A stretch of 64,000 nucleotides of DNA from Bacteroidales bacterium (GTDB lineage Bacteria > Bacteroidota > Bacteroidia > Bacteroidales > ML635J-15), in NCBI GenBank assembly GCA_017617125.1, contig JAFZWY010000024.1, positions 1-64,000 of the forward strand. Direction: 5' to 3'. Under the pieces are notes generated by a model. The model was not told the DNA's origin. It saw only the letters and a list, made by a program, of their open reading frames with translations, and searched no databases. Made by a program: the position numbers and the translations under genes. Numbering within the stretch: the stretch's first letter is position 1; each line of letters opens with the position of its first letter. This document shows positions 36,341-45,848 of this stretch, one piece after another.

Positions 36341-38012
36341 AAATATCATAATGCTTGCTGTACTTGCAGTTACAATGCTTGTCGCTGTAAATCCTGCAAA
36401 AGCACAAACCAAGGACGACAGCAAGCCCGACTATAATTTCGAGAGCGTCAAGAATCTGGATATTTTCCATTCCTTATATAAGGAACTTTATCTGTACTAT
36501 GTCGACGAGATTGACCCCGAAAAGGTTATCAAGACAGCAATCGACAAGATGCTTGAAGGCCTTGACCCGTATACGGTTTACATACCCGAAAACCAGATTG
36601 AGGACATAAAGCTCATAACCACAGGTCAGTACGGCGGAATAGGCGCGCTTATCCGTCAGGATGGCGACTATGTGATGATTACCGATCCGTATGAAAATTC
36701 GCCTGCAGCAAAGGCTGGAATAATAGCAGGTGACAAGATTCTCGAGGTTGACGGTCATTCAATGAAAGGTAAAAAGTCAGATGAGGTTTCGGAACTTCTT
36801 CGCGGTGAGCCTAATACAAAGGTGAAACTGAAAATGCAGCGAATGTTCAAGGATGAACCTATCGAATTTCAGATAACACGCGAAGAGATAAAGTTGCCGT
36901 CGGTACCGTATTATGGAATTATTGACGATGGTATCGGTTATATTACGCTGAGCAGTTTTACCAATACGGCTGCAAAGGAAGTTCAGGATGCCCTCGAGAG
37001 TATGAAGAAGTCCGACAATATCAAGTCGCTGGTATTGGACCTGCGTTCGAATCCGGGCGGTTTGCTTATCGAGGCTGTAAAGATTTGCAACCTTTTCATC
37101 GATGCTGGACAGGAAATTGTTAGTACCAAGGGTAAGGTTTCGGAATGGGACAAGTCGTACAAGACAACCGCCAAGCCAGTTGACAGGGACATAAAGATAG
37201 TCGTTCTTGTCAACGAAATGTCGGCTTCCGCATCCGAAATTGTTTCTGGTAGCATCCAGGACTTGGATAGGGGTGTGGTTGTCGGCCACCGCACTTTCGG
37301 CAAGGGACTTGTGCAGACTACGCGCAACCTCAGCTACAACGGAATGCTCAAGGTTACCACTGCAAAATATTACACTCCGAGCGGCCGATGCATTCAGGCG
37401 CTCGACTATTCGCACCGCAACGAAGATGGAAGCGTAGGTCATGTGCCCGATTCGCTAATCTCCAAGTTCTACACCAAGAACAAGCGCGAAGTTTACGACG
37501 GCGGTGGTATTACTCCCGATGTGGTTGTTGACGATAGTGTAGCCAACACTTTGCTAACCCAGCTTATGCTCGATGATATGTTTTTCAAGTATTCGGTATG
37601 GTATCGCAGCAAGCACGAGTCTATAGGCAACGACCCTGCAAAGTTCGTATTTTCCGATGCCGACTACAAGGACTTCAAGGATTTCCTTGTTCGCGAAAAG
37701 TTTGAGTACAAGTCGTTCTCCGAAGAAAGCGTGGAGGATTTGATAGAAGTCGCCAAGACAGAGAATTACTACGACAACATCTCGAAGGACATCGAAACTT
37801 TGCTTTCGAAGCTGAAGCAGGACAAGGACAGGGACTTGGAACGCTACAAGGATGAGGTTACAAAGTGGATTGTAAGCTATATAATGCCGCGTTACTTCTA
37901 CGAGAAGGGTAGCATAATGTTCAGCATCAACTACGACGAGGAAGTAAAGAAAGCGATTGAGATACTAAAGGACGAAAAGATGTACAACGACATTCTTTCG
38001 CCAAAGAAATAA
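36327..38012 (+). CDS. S41-family carboxy-terminal processing protease
   Basis: A 561-residue exported protease: signal peptide 1-26 (ending AKAQ), N-terminal helical domain, PDZ domain at about 90-170 (YGGIGALIRQDGDYVMITDP, SPAAKAGIIAGDKILEVDG), protease core with LVLDLRSNPGGLL, catalytic Ser within SASASE (299-304) and Lys326 in FGKGLVQTT. The C-terminal 170 residues are helical. CtpA-type enzymes trim envelope proteins in the periplasm. It overlaps rnpA by 14 nt and precedes trpS by 22 nt. Confidence 0.94.
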   Translation: MRRFENIIMLAVLAVTMLVAVNPAKAQTKDDSKPDYNFESVKNLDIFHSLYKELYLYYVDEIDPEKVIKTAIDKMLEGLDPYTVYIPENQIEDIKLITTGQYGGIGALIRQDGDYVMITDPYENSPAAKAGIIAGDKILEVDGHSMKGKKSDEVSELLRGEPNTKVKLKMQRMFKDEPIEFQITREEIKLPSVPYYGIIDDGIGYITLSSFTNTAAKEVQDALESMKKSDNIKSLVLDLRSNPGGLLIEAVKICNLFIDAGQEIVSTKGKVSEWDKSYKTTAKPVDRDIKIVVLVNEMSASASEIVSGSIQDLDRGVVVGHRTFGKGLVQTTRNLSYNGMLKVTTAKYYTPSGRCIQALDYSHRNEDGSVGHVPDSLISKFYTKNKREVYDGGGITPDVVVDDSVANTLLTQLMLDDMFFKYSVWYRSKHESIGNDPAKFVFSDADYKDFKDFLVREKFEYKSFSEESVEDLIEVAKTENYYDNISKDIETLLSKLKQDKDRDLERYKDEVTKWIVSYIMPRYFYEKGSIMFSINYDEEVKKAIEILKDEKMYNDILSPKK

Positions 38013-38034
38013 TTTGAAATAAGGAAATACAACT

Positions 38035-39027
38035 ATGGATACAGTATTAAGTGGAATCAGGTCAACGGGAAATCTTCATTTGGGTAACTACCTGGGTGCA
38101 GTAAGGAACTTCGTAAGGATGCAGGAAGGCAACAACTGCTATTTCTTCATTGCCGACTATCATGCGCTTACTACACATCCTGCCACCGAGGAAATGCACC
38201 GCAATGTGCGTCAGGTGCTGGTCGAATACCTTGCTAGTGGCATCGACCCCGAAAAATCGACGGTTTACATTCAGAGCGATGTTCCCGAAATTTGCGAGAT
38301 GTACCTTCTGCTCAATATGAACGCCTACTTGGGTGAGCTCTGCCGTACTTCTTCGTTCAAGGAGAAGGCACGCAAGCAGCCCGAAAACGTAAACGCAGGA
38401 CTGTTGACCTATCCCGTACTGATGGCCGCCGACATACTTATGCATCATGCTGACAAGGTTCCCGTTGGCAAGGATCAGGAGCAGCACCTCGAGATGACGC
38501 GCAAGTTCGCTCGCCGTTTCAATACTATGTTCAATGTTGAGTATTTCAAGGAACCGCAGGCATACAACTTTGGCGGCGAACTTATCAAGATTCCTGGTCT
38601 CGATGGCTCCGGCAAGATGGGCAAGTCGGAAGGCAACGGCATTTTCCTTGCCGACGACGAGAAGGTTATCCGCAAGAAGGTCATGAAGGCAGTTACCGAC
38701 AGCGGTCCAACCGAGCCGAATTCGCCTATGCCAGAACCGATACAGAACCTTTTCACTATAATGAAGGCGGTTTCTACTCCTGATACCGTGGCATACTTTA
38801 CCGAAAAGTACAATACCTGCGAAATTCGTTACGGCGATATGAAGAAGCAGCTTGCAGAGGACATTGTCGCTATAATTAAGCCTATCAGCGAACGCATCAA
38901 GGAAATAGATTCCGACAACGAATTCCTAAAGCGCACCGTTATGCGTGGCGCCGAAAAGGCTCGCGAAAATGCCATCAAGACAGTTCGCGAAATGCGCGAA
39001 ATAATGGGATTCAAGAGATTATTCTAG
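38035..39027 (+). CDS. trpS: Tryptophan-tRNA ligase
   Basis: A 330-residue class I synthetase. HIGH-like motif STGNLHLGNYLG near the N-terminus; the KMSKS loop is SGKMGKSEGN (about residue 195). VGKDQEQHLEMTR and MAADILMHHADKVPVG are also standard TrpS blocks. It ends the plus-strand run before a 24-nt palindrome. Confidence 0.97.
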   Translation: MDTVLSGIRSTGNLHLGNYLGAVRNFVRMQEGNNCYFFIADYHALTTHPATEEMHRNVRQVLVEYLASGIDPEKSTVYIQSDVPEICEMYLLLNMNAYLGELCRTSSFKEKARKQPENVNAGLLTYPVLMAADILMHHADKVPVGKDQEQHLEMTRKFARRFNTMFNVEYFKEPQAYNFGGELIKIPGLDGSGKMGKSEGNGIFLADDEKVIRKKVMKAVTDSGPTEPNSPMPEPIQNLFTIMKAVSTPDTVAYFTEKYNTCEIRYGDMKKQLAEDIVAIIKPISERIKEIDSDNEFLKRTVMRGAEKARENAIKTVREMREIMGFKRLF

Positions 39028-39036
39028 ATGTATAAA

Positions 39037-39064
39037 TTGTAGTTGCGCAATGCATTGCGCAACT
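39037..39064. repeat. TTGTAG-family palindrome 5
   Basis: TTGTAG head overlapping a perfect 12+12 palindrome at 39041-39064 (left arm AGTTGCGCAATG). It fills the 40-nt gap between convergent trpS and the methyltransferase and may act as a bidirectional terminator, though no T run follows. Confidence 0.75.
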
Positions 39065-39067
39065 GTC

Positions 39068-39835
39068 TTACATACCTTCCTTATATATTTCTGCCATAAT
39101 TTCCATTTTGGGCAGGTTGTAGCCCGAAAATACTATGCCCATGCGGAAAAGGTTCAGCCGGAGCGATTCGGGCATACGCAACGAAATTTCCTTCCAGGCA
39201 CGGAACATGTCGCGGCTCCAGTTGATGTCGTCGACGACGATGATTGATTTCTGCCCGCAATGTTTCTTAACAATTTTGTCGAAATATTTGATTGTTGCTT
39301 CGTAGGTGTGGTTGCCGTCGATGTAGACAAGTTCGAATCTTTGTCCATTTAGCGTATTGCTGTCGAAAAGATGGTCGAAGTTGTCGTTGATAAATGTCAC
39401 ATTGGCAATTTTGCGCTTGTCGAATTCCGCCTTGGCAAATTTGTGGGTTTCGGGACAGCCTTCGATGGTGGTTACCTTTATTTTGTGATTTACCTTAGCA
39501 AGAAACATGGTGCCAATGCCGATTGATGTGCCGAGTTCGAGCGCGGTTTCTATGCCAAAAGCATCGATAATTTTTTGCATCACACCTCCGTAGCGCGGCT
39601 CGGTGGACGATTTGCGGGCGATTTGTTTCACTTTGCGAGTGCCGCTTTTGCCTGTGCCGAAGTCGGTGACTTTGATTTCGGTGTTGTCGGCTAGCATATT
39701 GACCCGGTATTCGCAGCATTCGACGAAACTGCTCATCTGGAACGTTGAATCGAGAATGAATTCGTTGAATATGTCGGGAAGTTTTTCGTTCTCCTTCGAC
39801 CGTAATAGGTATGATATGTTGCCTGGCAGTTTCAA
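39068..39835 (-). CDS. Class I SAM-dependent methyltransferase (O-methyltransferase-like)
   Basis: A 255-residue enzyme with the SAM-binding glycine motif ALELGTSIGIGTMFLA, the acidic loop TTIEGCPETHKFA, FINDNFDHL, and FELVYIDGNHTYEATIKYFD with VVDDINWSRDM. The GTGKSGTRKVKQIARKSSTEPRYG segment before motif I is common in Bacteroidota relatives. The start is TTG at 39835, since no ATG occurs for 33 codons; a -7 box at 39863-39856 on the minus strand supports it. Substrate unknown. Confidence 0.88.
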   Translation of the reverse strand: MKLPGNISYLLRSKENEKLPDIFNEFILDSTFQMSSFVECCEYRVNMLADNTEIKVTDFGTGKSGTRKVKQIARKSSTEPRYGGVMQKIIDAFGIETALELGTSIGIGTMFLAKVNHKIKVTTIEGCPETHKFAKAEFDKRKIANVTFINDNFDHLFDSNTLNGQRFELVYIDGNHTYEATIKYFDKIVKKHCGQKSIIVVDDINWSRDMFRAWKEISLRMPESLRLNLFRMGIVFSGYNLPKMEIMAEIYKEGM

Positions 39836-39855
39836 AATTATTATTTTTGCAGTGG

Positions 39856-39863
39856 CAAAGTTA
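39856..39863 (-). promoter_or_regulatory. Bacteroidota -7 box of the 39835 methyltransferase
   Basis: TAACTTTG on the minus strand, 20 nt before the TTG start. It lies in the 84-nt divergent gap with recG. Confidence 0.5.
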
Positions 39864-39919
39864 GAAAAATAGGTGCAACCTGCATCAGTTTTTTTGCTTT
39901 TACTGCTAATTAAAAGGCG

Positions 39920-42034
39920 ATGGTACCGGAATTTCTAGATACTGACATTACCTATTTGAAGGGCGTTGGACCCAAGCGTGCCGAAATCTTCAAGAAGGAA
40001 TTCGGCATACGTACGTTCCGCGACTTGCTTTACTATTTCCCGTACCGCTATGTTGACCGTAGTCGGTTCTATTCGATTGCCGAACTCAACAAGGATTTGC
40101 CGTATATTCAGATAAAAGGTAAATTCATAAGTTTGGAACTGCAGAAAATCGGTGCAAACAAGAAGAAACTTGTGGGAACATTCACCGACAATACTGGTGT
40201 GGTAGAAGTTGTGTGGTTTCAGGGAATCGATTGGATAAGCAAGAGCGTCAACAGGGAGAAAACCTATATTTTGTTTGGTAAACCAAGCGAATTCAGCGGG
40301 CGTATCAACATTGTCCATCCCGAAATGGAAGAACTGTCGAAGTGGCAGAGCAAGCCGCAGGTGACACTCGCCCCGCAGTACAGCACAACCGAGCAGTCGA
40401 AGAACAACTATATCAATTCCAAGACTTTTCAGACGCTTATAGCAACGCTGATTCCCGAAATACATGGCAGGGTGGCCGAAACTTTGCCGCGTTATATAAT
40501 CGAAAAATACAAGTTGTTGAGCCTCGAAAAGACCTTGTGCCAGTTGCATTTTCCCGAAAATGCCGAAATGCTTCGTCAGGCTCAGTATCGTATTAAGTTC
40601 GAGGAGCTTTTTGTAATACAGCTCAACATACAGAAGGCAAAGTTGCATCGTCACAGCACAGTGCGTGGCTTTGTATTCGACCGTAGCAAGGACAATTATC
40701 TGAAAGAATGTTTCCACAAGAAAATACCTTTCAAGATGACGGGTGCGCAAACTCGCGTACTTCAGGAAATCCGTGCCGATGTGTGCAGCGGACGCCAGAT
40801 GAACCGTCTTCTGCAGGGTGACGTGGGTAGCGGAAAGACGCTAGTGGCCTTGCTTACCATGCTTATGGCAGTCGACAATGGCTACCAGGCATGCCTAATG
40901 GTGCCTACCGAGGTGCTTGCGCAGCAGCATTACCGCTCGCTGTCGAAGATGCTCGACGGCATTGGCGTGTCGATACGTCTGCTCACGGGGTCTACCAAAC
41001 AGCGCGAGCGCACCGAGATCGACCGTGGTTTGCGCGACGGGAGCCTAAATATACTTGTTGGTACTCATGCGCTAATCGAGGAAACCGTTGTGTTCAAGAA
41101 TCTCGGCATGGCTGTAATCGACGAGCAGCATCGCTTTGGTGTGGAGCAACGCGCCAAACTGTGGAAGAAGAACGAACTCGCACCGCATATTCTTGTAATG
41201 ACCGCCACGCCTATTCCACGAACTCTAGCTATGACGCTATATGGCGACCTCGATGTGTCGGTGATAGATGAGCTTCCTAAGGGGCGTTCGAAGATTATTA
41301 CCAAGCATTTTACCGATGCCTATAGGCTCAAAGTATATGCTTTTATGCGCAAGCAGATAGAGGAGGGGCATCAGGTGTATGTGGTATATCCGCTCATTTC
41401 GGAGTCGGAAAATACCGATTTGAAGGATTTGGAGGACGGCTACGACCGTATTACGCGTGAGTTCCCCATTCCGCAATATCATGTGGCGGTTGTTCACGGA
41501 CGTATGAAGCCCGACCAGAAGGAACTTGGAATGAGCCTATTCGAAAAGAACAACGCGCAGATTATGGTTGCCACGACGGTCATAGAAGTTGGTGTTGATG
41601 TGCCCAATGCCACGGTAATGGTAATCGAGAGTGCCGAGCGGTTCGGTTTGTCGCAGCTGCACCAGTTGCGTGGCAGGGTAGGACGTGGCAGAGCGCAGTC
41701 GTACTGCATTCTTATGACCAAGCCTAATCTTTCCGAAAATGCATACAGCCGCATTTCCACTATGGTGAACAGCACCGATGGATTTGAAATTTCGGAAACC
41801 GACCTCAAGTTGCGTGGCCCTGGCGACATGGAAGGCAAGCAGCAGAGCGGTTTCGCTTTCGACCTCAAGATGGCAAGCCTCAGTCAGGACGGGCAGTTGA
41901 TACAATATGTACGCGACATTGCCAACGAAATCCTAGATGATGACCCAGCTCTCGAAAAACAGGAAAATCAGCTGCTGGTAAAAGCATTGAAGGAATTAAA
42001 CAAGGACAAGATAAATTACGGAAGCATAAGCTAG
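39920..42034 (+). CDS. recG: ATP-dependent DNA helicase RecG
   Basis: RecG remodels stalled replication forks and branched DNA. The 704-residue protein has the N-terminal wedge domain (KGVGPKRAEIFKKEFGIRT; OB-fold DNA-binding part to about 240) and two helicase lobes: Walker A LLQGDVGSGKTLVAL, MVPTEVLAQQHY, DEQHRFGVEQR, VMTATPIPRTLAM, and the C-terminal RGRVGRGRAQSYC and SETDLKLRGPGDMEGKQQSG. Length and order are normal. Confidence 0.97.
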   Translation: MVPEFLDTDITYLKGVGPKRAEIFKKEFGIRTFRDLLYYFPYRYVDRSRFYSIAELNKDLPYIQIKGKFISLELQKIGANKKKLVGTFTDNTGVVEVVWFQGIDWISKSVNREKTYILFGKPSEFSGRINIVHPEMEELSKWQSKPQVTLAPQYSTTEQSKNNYINSKTFQTLIATLIPEIHGRVAETLPRYIIEKYKLLSLEKTLCQLHFPENAEMLRQAQYRIKFEELFVIQLNIQKAKLHRHSTVRGFVFDRSKDNYLKECFHKKIPFKMTGAQTRVLQEIRADVCSGRQMNRLLQGDVGSGKTLVALLTMLMAVDNGYQACLMVPTEVLAQQHYRSLSKMLDGIGVSIRLLTGSTKQRERTEIDRGLRDGSLNILVGTHALIEETVVFKNLGMAVIDEQHRFGVEQRAKLWKKNELAPHILVMTATPIPRTLAMTLYGDLDVSVIDELPKGRSKIITKHFTDAYRLKVYAFMRKQIEEGHQVYVVYPLISESENTDLKDLEDGYDRITREFPIPQYHVAVVHGRMKPDQKELGMSLFEKNNAQIMVATTVIEVGVDVPNATVMVIESAERFGLSQLHQLRGRVGRGRAQSYCILMTKPNLSENAYSRISTMVNSTDGFEISETDLKLRGPGDMEGKQQSGFAFDLKMASLSQDGQLIQYVRDIANEILDDDPALEKQENQLLVKALKELNKDKINYGSIS

Positions 42035-42058
42035 CAGTCTTGCTGTCTTGCAGGCTTA

Positions 42059-42162
42059 CAGTCTAGCAGTCTCGCCCCCATCTTTAAGGCCATTAAGGCC
42101 TTTAAAGACCCTAAGGCATGTGGGGGGGCAACTGCATTTCCAGCCTTTTGTCTGCTAGACTG
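42059..42162. repeat. Nested inverted-repeat element between recG and GT2
   Basis: Outer arms CAGTCTAGCAG (42059-42069) and CTGCTAGACTG (42152-42162) are perfect; inside, GCCCCCA pairs with TGGGGGGGC; the core is TCTTTAAGGCC... ...AAGGCCTTTAAAGA. The 144-nt gap lies between convergent genes and also has extra CTAGCAG/CTGCTAG copies. It may be a bidirectional terminator or a small non-coding mobile remnant. Confidence 0.6.
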
Positions 42163-42178
42163 GTCTTCTGCTAGACAG

Positions 42179-42922
42179 TTAGCCTCTGAAAATCTTGCTC
42201 TTGCACAAGTGTATCTTATTGAAAAAATACAGGAACGAGGTGTGTATTACACCAAAACCATACTTGCAGCTGCGTCTGAAATTTATCGAGCTGGCTTCCT
42301 TGAAATACTTGGTGGGGCAGGTGACTTCGGCAATTTCGTAGCCGGCGTAGAAAATCTGTGCAAGCATCTGGTTGTCGAAGACAAAATCGTCTGAATTGAT
42401 GTTGTAGTTGATTGCACGAAGCACATCGGCAGAAAAGGCACGGTAGCCAGTGTGGTATTCCGACAACTTCTGGTGCATAAGCAGGTTCTGCGTGAAGGTA
42501 AGCATTCGGTTGAACCAGTACTTGTACAGCGGCATTCCGCCCTTGCGTGCACCACGACCTAGTATTCGCGAACCAAGCACCACAGGGTAAACATCGTTGG
42601 CGATAATGTACGACATCGATTCAATCAGTTTCGGTGTGTACTGGTAGTCGGGATGGAGCATAATCACAATGTCGGCACCAAGTTCCAAAGCCTTGTTGTA
42701 GCACGATTTCTGGTTGCCGCCGTAACCTTTGTTCTTCTCGTGGACAATGATGTTCCTGATGCCAAGTTTTTTGCCAACTTCCACGGTGTTGTCGCGGCTG
42801 AAATCGTCGACAAGGATAACGTCGTCCACAATGTCGAACGGAATCTCGTTGTATGTCTGTTCGAGCGTCTGTCCTGCGTTGTAGGCAGGAAGCACAACCA
42901 CTATTTTCTTATTTTTTATCAT
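42179..42922 (-). CDS. Family 2 glycosyltransferase, polyprenyl-phosphate sugar synthase-like
   Basis: A 247-residue GT-A enzyme. Motifs: VVVLPAYNAGQTLEQTYNEIP, the DDFSRDNTVE Asp pair, GYGGNQKSCYNKAL, MLHPDYQYTPK (the DxD-like acidic site) and the acceptor-loop EYHTGYRAFS. This is the pattern of enzymes that put a sugar on a lipid phosphate carrier. Two short hydrophobic stretches near the C-terminus could touch the membrane. It overlaps by 14 nt the GT-C/TPR gene upstream, suggesting that it supplies the lipid-linked donor. Confidence 0.88.
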   Translation of the reverse strand: MIKNKKIVVVLPAYNAGQTLEQTYNEIPFDIVDDVILVDDFSRDNTVEVGKKLGIRNIIVHEKNKGYGGNQKSCYNKALELGADIVIMLHPDYQYTPKLIESMSYIIANDVYPVVLGSRILGRGARKGGMPLYKYWFNRMLTFTQNLLMHQKLSEYHTGYRAFSADVLRAINYNINSDDFVFDNQMLAQIFYAGYEIAEVTCPTKYFKEASSINFRRSCKYGFGVIHTSFLYFFNKIHLCKSKIFRG

Positions 42923-45122
42923 TTGCCTTTTTCTGTTTTAGCATTTCGCCCTTGCTTATGTATTCCTGTCCCTTGGCATTGTCGCCCACATTCATGTAGG
43001 TGTAGCCTAGGTTGGTGTACGAAAGGTCGTCGTCGGGATCGAGTTCTATTGCCTTTTCGAGAGCTGGAATTGATTTTGCGTAGTTACCCGAAATTCCGTA
43101 TGCTACGCCCAAATCCTTGTAGTATGATGCGTTTCGTTCGAATTTGCAGGTCTCGGCCTTTTCGAAGCATTGTATCGACGCCTCCATGTTGCCAAGTTCG
43201 CGTCCGTACAGAACACCAAGTACATAGTATGCTTCGCCGCATTCGGGTTTTACCTTTATCAGGTTTCCAAGTACTTCGAGAAGTTCGGGAACAGTGGAGG
43301 TTGTTAGCTTGTTGCGTAGCATTCCTGGTGTTTGCATGAGCACAATGTGCATGTTGCCGTTTGCAATGTCGTGGTCCGGATACGAACTTATTATCTTCAG
43401 GTACGAATCGAGTGCATTGGCAATGTCGCCTATTTCGAAGTAGGCGTTGCCTAGCAGGTTCATTGCATCGCTGTAGACTGCGGTGGAACTATGCTTCTTC
43501 GAATCCTTTTTGCCGTCGCTGGCGTATATTTCGTTCGATTTCTTGAGGTATTTGATTGCTTTTTCGCAAAGCGCGTCGTGCAGTTCCTTGTCGTTATCCT
43601 TCACTTCCTTCGACTGAGCGCGTTCGAGCGTGCGGCCACCTGCTGCGCAGTTGCCTTTTGCCGACATATTCGATACTTCCACATCGGTGGTGAAAAGAAC
43701 TGTGTCGTTTTCCCAGTCGGCGTTGCGTGTGACAGTCTTCAGTGCAAAAAGACACAGGACTATGCCCAGGATAACGCAGGTAATGGATTTCGCAGCCGAG
43801 ACATTTTTGATGAGCTTTGGTAGCACTTCGGCAAAGAACCATGCAACGAGCAGACAGAAACCAATGGACGAAATGAAGATGAAACGTTCGTTCATCAGCG
43901 TACCTACAGCGAAGAAAATGTTGCATACCGGTGCCAGCGGAATAAGGAAGAAAAGAATCGAATAGGATGCGATGTTCTTTTTCTTAACCATTCCATAAAC
44001 GGCGTAAATGCCGAGTGCAAGATATATTGCGAGCGATAGCAGCGCCAGTCCGTCGGTAAGTTCGGTCTTTGGAATCTGCCACGGGTAGTAGTCGTAGGTA
44101 AGCGGGTGGGGGATGAACAATAACTTAATGTACATCAACAGAGTTACGAATATCGTGCCGTATCGTTCGGAGAAGTTCATGTTGATGAACGGGTCGTTCA
44201 TGAGTTCCTTGGTACCTTCGGTATGTTCCCATCCGAGCACCATTCCGCGTACTGCCAGAAATGCCACAGATGCCACTGCAAGCGGTATCATTACCTTGCC
44301 GATTTCCTTCCACTTTGCATTGGTAAAGTAGTATAGCGTAATCGGCACTATTGCGAGGAATACTATTGCGTTTTCCTTCGAGAAAAGTCCGCATAGCAGA
44401 GCTAGTCCCGAAAGTATGAGATAGTACATTTTTTTGCTGTCGATGTACTTGATTGACCACCACAATGCCGCCAGTGAACCGAGCAAAGTCAGGATTTCAT
44501 CGCGCCCTTTTACGTTAGCAACCACTTCGGTGTGAATGGGATGGAATGCAAAAAGCATAGCAGCAATGAAAGGTATCGAGAACCACCACGAGCCGTCCTT
44601 ACGTGGGAACAAACGCACAAGTATTAAGTACAGAAGTACAACCGTTAGTGCGTAGTATATTGCATTCATGGCGTGGTTTATGGCGGGACAGCCTTGTCCG
44701 ACATAAATTCCGTTTTCATCGTAAAAATCCTTGCCGAAAAGTTCTATTTCGATGGCGAAAGTCGCTAGCGACAGCGGACGGTAACGACCGCCTGCAAGCA
44801 ATTTCTTTTCCTTGACAATCTGGTCAACAGTGCGTGTACTGTCGTTGAAAACCCAGAAACCTGTGAACGTGTCGTATTTGAAAATGTCGCCTATGCCCGA
44901 AACGCCTTGCTGGGTGAACGAGTTGCGGATGAGCACCATCGAATCGTCGAGTGCATAGTCGTTGCGCAAAGTGTTTACATACAATGCCAGCGATACTACA
45001 GCAAGGATTATTGCAGGAACTATTCCGACTTTTGCCTTTGCAGAATTAGCCAGTGCGGAAGAATTTACTTCTTTCGTTTCTGCTACGGGTGAGCTTTTTT
45101 GTATTTTCTTCGGTTTCGACAT
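42909..45122 (-). CDS. GT-C-type membrane protein with TPR domain (TMTC-like)
   Basis: A 737-residue protein: about ten transmembrane segments (first at 33-50, others to about 470) and, after a linker, several tetratricopeptide repeats (about 500-730; NLLGNAYFEIGDIANALDSYL, EAYYVLGVLYGRELGNMEASI, LSYTNLGYTYMNVGDNAKGQ). The first periplasmic loop has the paired acidic residues DYALDDSMVL typical of GT-C transferases and GGRYRPLSLATFAIE, as in TMTC proteins that attach sugars to proteins. Combined with the GT2 gene it suggests protein O-glycosylation; this is inference. Confidence 0.82.
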   Translation of the reverse strand: MSKPKKIQKSSPVAETKEVNSSALANSAKAKVGIVPAIILAVVSLALYVNTLRNDYALDDSMVLIRNSFTQQGVSGIGDIFKYDTFTGFWVFNDSTRTVDQIVKEKKLLAGGRYRPLSLATFAIEIELFGKDFYDENGIYVGQGCPAINHAMNAIYYALTVVLLYLILVRLFPRKDGSWWFSIPFIAAMLFAFHPIHTEVVANVKGRDEILTLLGSLAALWWSIKYIDSKKMYYLILSGLALLCGLFSKENAIVFLAIVPITLYYFTNAKWKEIGKVMIPLAVASVAFLAVRGMVLGWEHTEGTKELMNDPFINMNFSERYGTIFVTLLMYIKLLFIPHPLTYDYYPWQIPKTELTDGLALLSLAIYLALGIYAVYGMVKKKNIASYSILFFLIPLAPVCNIFFAVGTLMNERFIFISSIGFCLLVAWFFAEVLPKLIKNVSAAKSITCVILGIVLCLFALKTVTRNADWENDTVLFTTDVEVSNMSAKGNCAAGGRTLERAQSKEVKDNDKELHDALCEKAIKYLKKSNEIYASDGKKDSKKHSSTAVYSDAMNLLGNAYFEIGDIANALDSYLKIISSYPDHDIANGNMHIVLMQTPGMLRNKLTTSTVPELLEVLGNLIKVKPECGEAYYVLGVLYGRELGNMEASIQCFEKAETCKFERNASYYKDLGVAYGISGNYAKSIPALEKAIELDPDDDLSYTNLGYTYMNVGDNAKGQEYISKGEMLKQKKANDKK

Positions 45123-45153
45123 GGCAATGTTTTTTTTGAGATTGCTGCAATAA

Positions 45154-45783
45154 TTATTCCGTCTTAGCTTCGGGAGTGTTTCCTGCTTTCTCGTCCTTTG
45201 CCGGGATAAGTTTCTTGTAGAAAATTATCATCAGGAAAACGGAGATTGTGATTGCCGAGTCGGCTAGGTTGAATATCGGACGGAAGAAAATAGATTCGTC
45301 GGGCGGTGTTCCCCATCTTATAACCGGGCAGTAGAACATATCTACTACATTTCCAGCCAGGAAACCTGCGTATCCGCCACCGTCGGGGAATAATTGTGCC
45401 AGTTGTCCGTAGCTTTCGTTGAACATAAGTCCGTAGAAAGCGCAGTCGATGAGGTTTCCTGCGGCACCTGCAATTATCAGCGAGATGCATGATATTATGA
45501 AAAGGTTGCTTTTTTTCTTGATCAGCGTAACCAAGTACCATATAAGTCCGCCGACTGCAAGGATTCTGAATATGCTCAATGCGAGTTTGCCCCAGTTGCC
45601 GCCGAATTCCATACCGAAGGCCATTCCCGGGTTTTCGACAAACTTCAGCATTACACGGTCGCCGAAGATGTGTATTTCTTCGCCTAGCATCATGTGGGTT
45701 TTTACCCAGATCTTGAGTATTTGGTCGAGAATTATGACACCAAGTATTATAACGATTGGTATTATTACCCTTTTGTTTTTCAT
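45154..45783 (-). CDS. lspA: Lipoprotein signal peptidase (signal peptidase II)
   Basis: LspA cleaves the signal peptide of lipidated prolipoproteins. The 209-residue protein has four transmembrane helices; the two catalytic aspartates are Asp113 (AGNLIDCAFYG) and Asp175 (FNLADSAITI), plus the ENPGMAFGM motif. It is longer than the 165-residue proteobacterial form because of the loop FNESYGQLAQLFPDGGGYAG, as in other Bacteroidota. It serves the lipoproteins at 12974 and 18371. A near-consensus promoter precedes it. Confidence 0.95.
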   Translation of the reverse strand: MKNKRVIIPIVIILGVIILDQILKIWVKTHMMLGEEIHIFGDRVMLKFVENPGMAFGMEFGGNWGKLALSIFRILAVGGLIWYLVTLIKKKSNLFIISCISLIIAGAAGNLIDCAFYGLMFNESYGQLAQLFPDGGGYAGFLAGNVVDMFYCPVIRWGTPPDESIFFRPIFNLADSAITISVFLMIIFYKKLIPAKDEKAGNTPEAKTE

Positions 45784-45801
45784 TGCGCGTTAAATTTTGC
45801 G

Positions 45802-45833
45802 CAAAGTTAAATTATTATTGCCGATAGTCCAAA
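45802..45833 (-). promoter_or_regulatory. Consensus promoter of lspA
   Basis: On the minus strand TTTG (45833-45830), 20 nt, TAACTTTG (45809-45802), then the ATG 18 nt later at 45783. It fits the -33/-7 consensus. Confidence 0.7.
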
Positions 45834-45848
45834 CGATTGGGGAAAATA

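Noticed and set aside
39041..39064. Classic rho-independent terminator after trpS
   Set aside because: The palindrome is perfect but has no T run on either side; it fits the REP-like family better.
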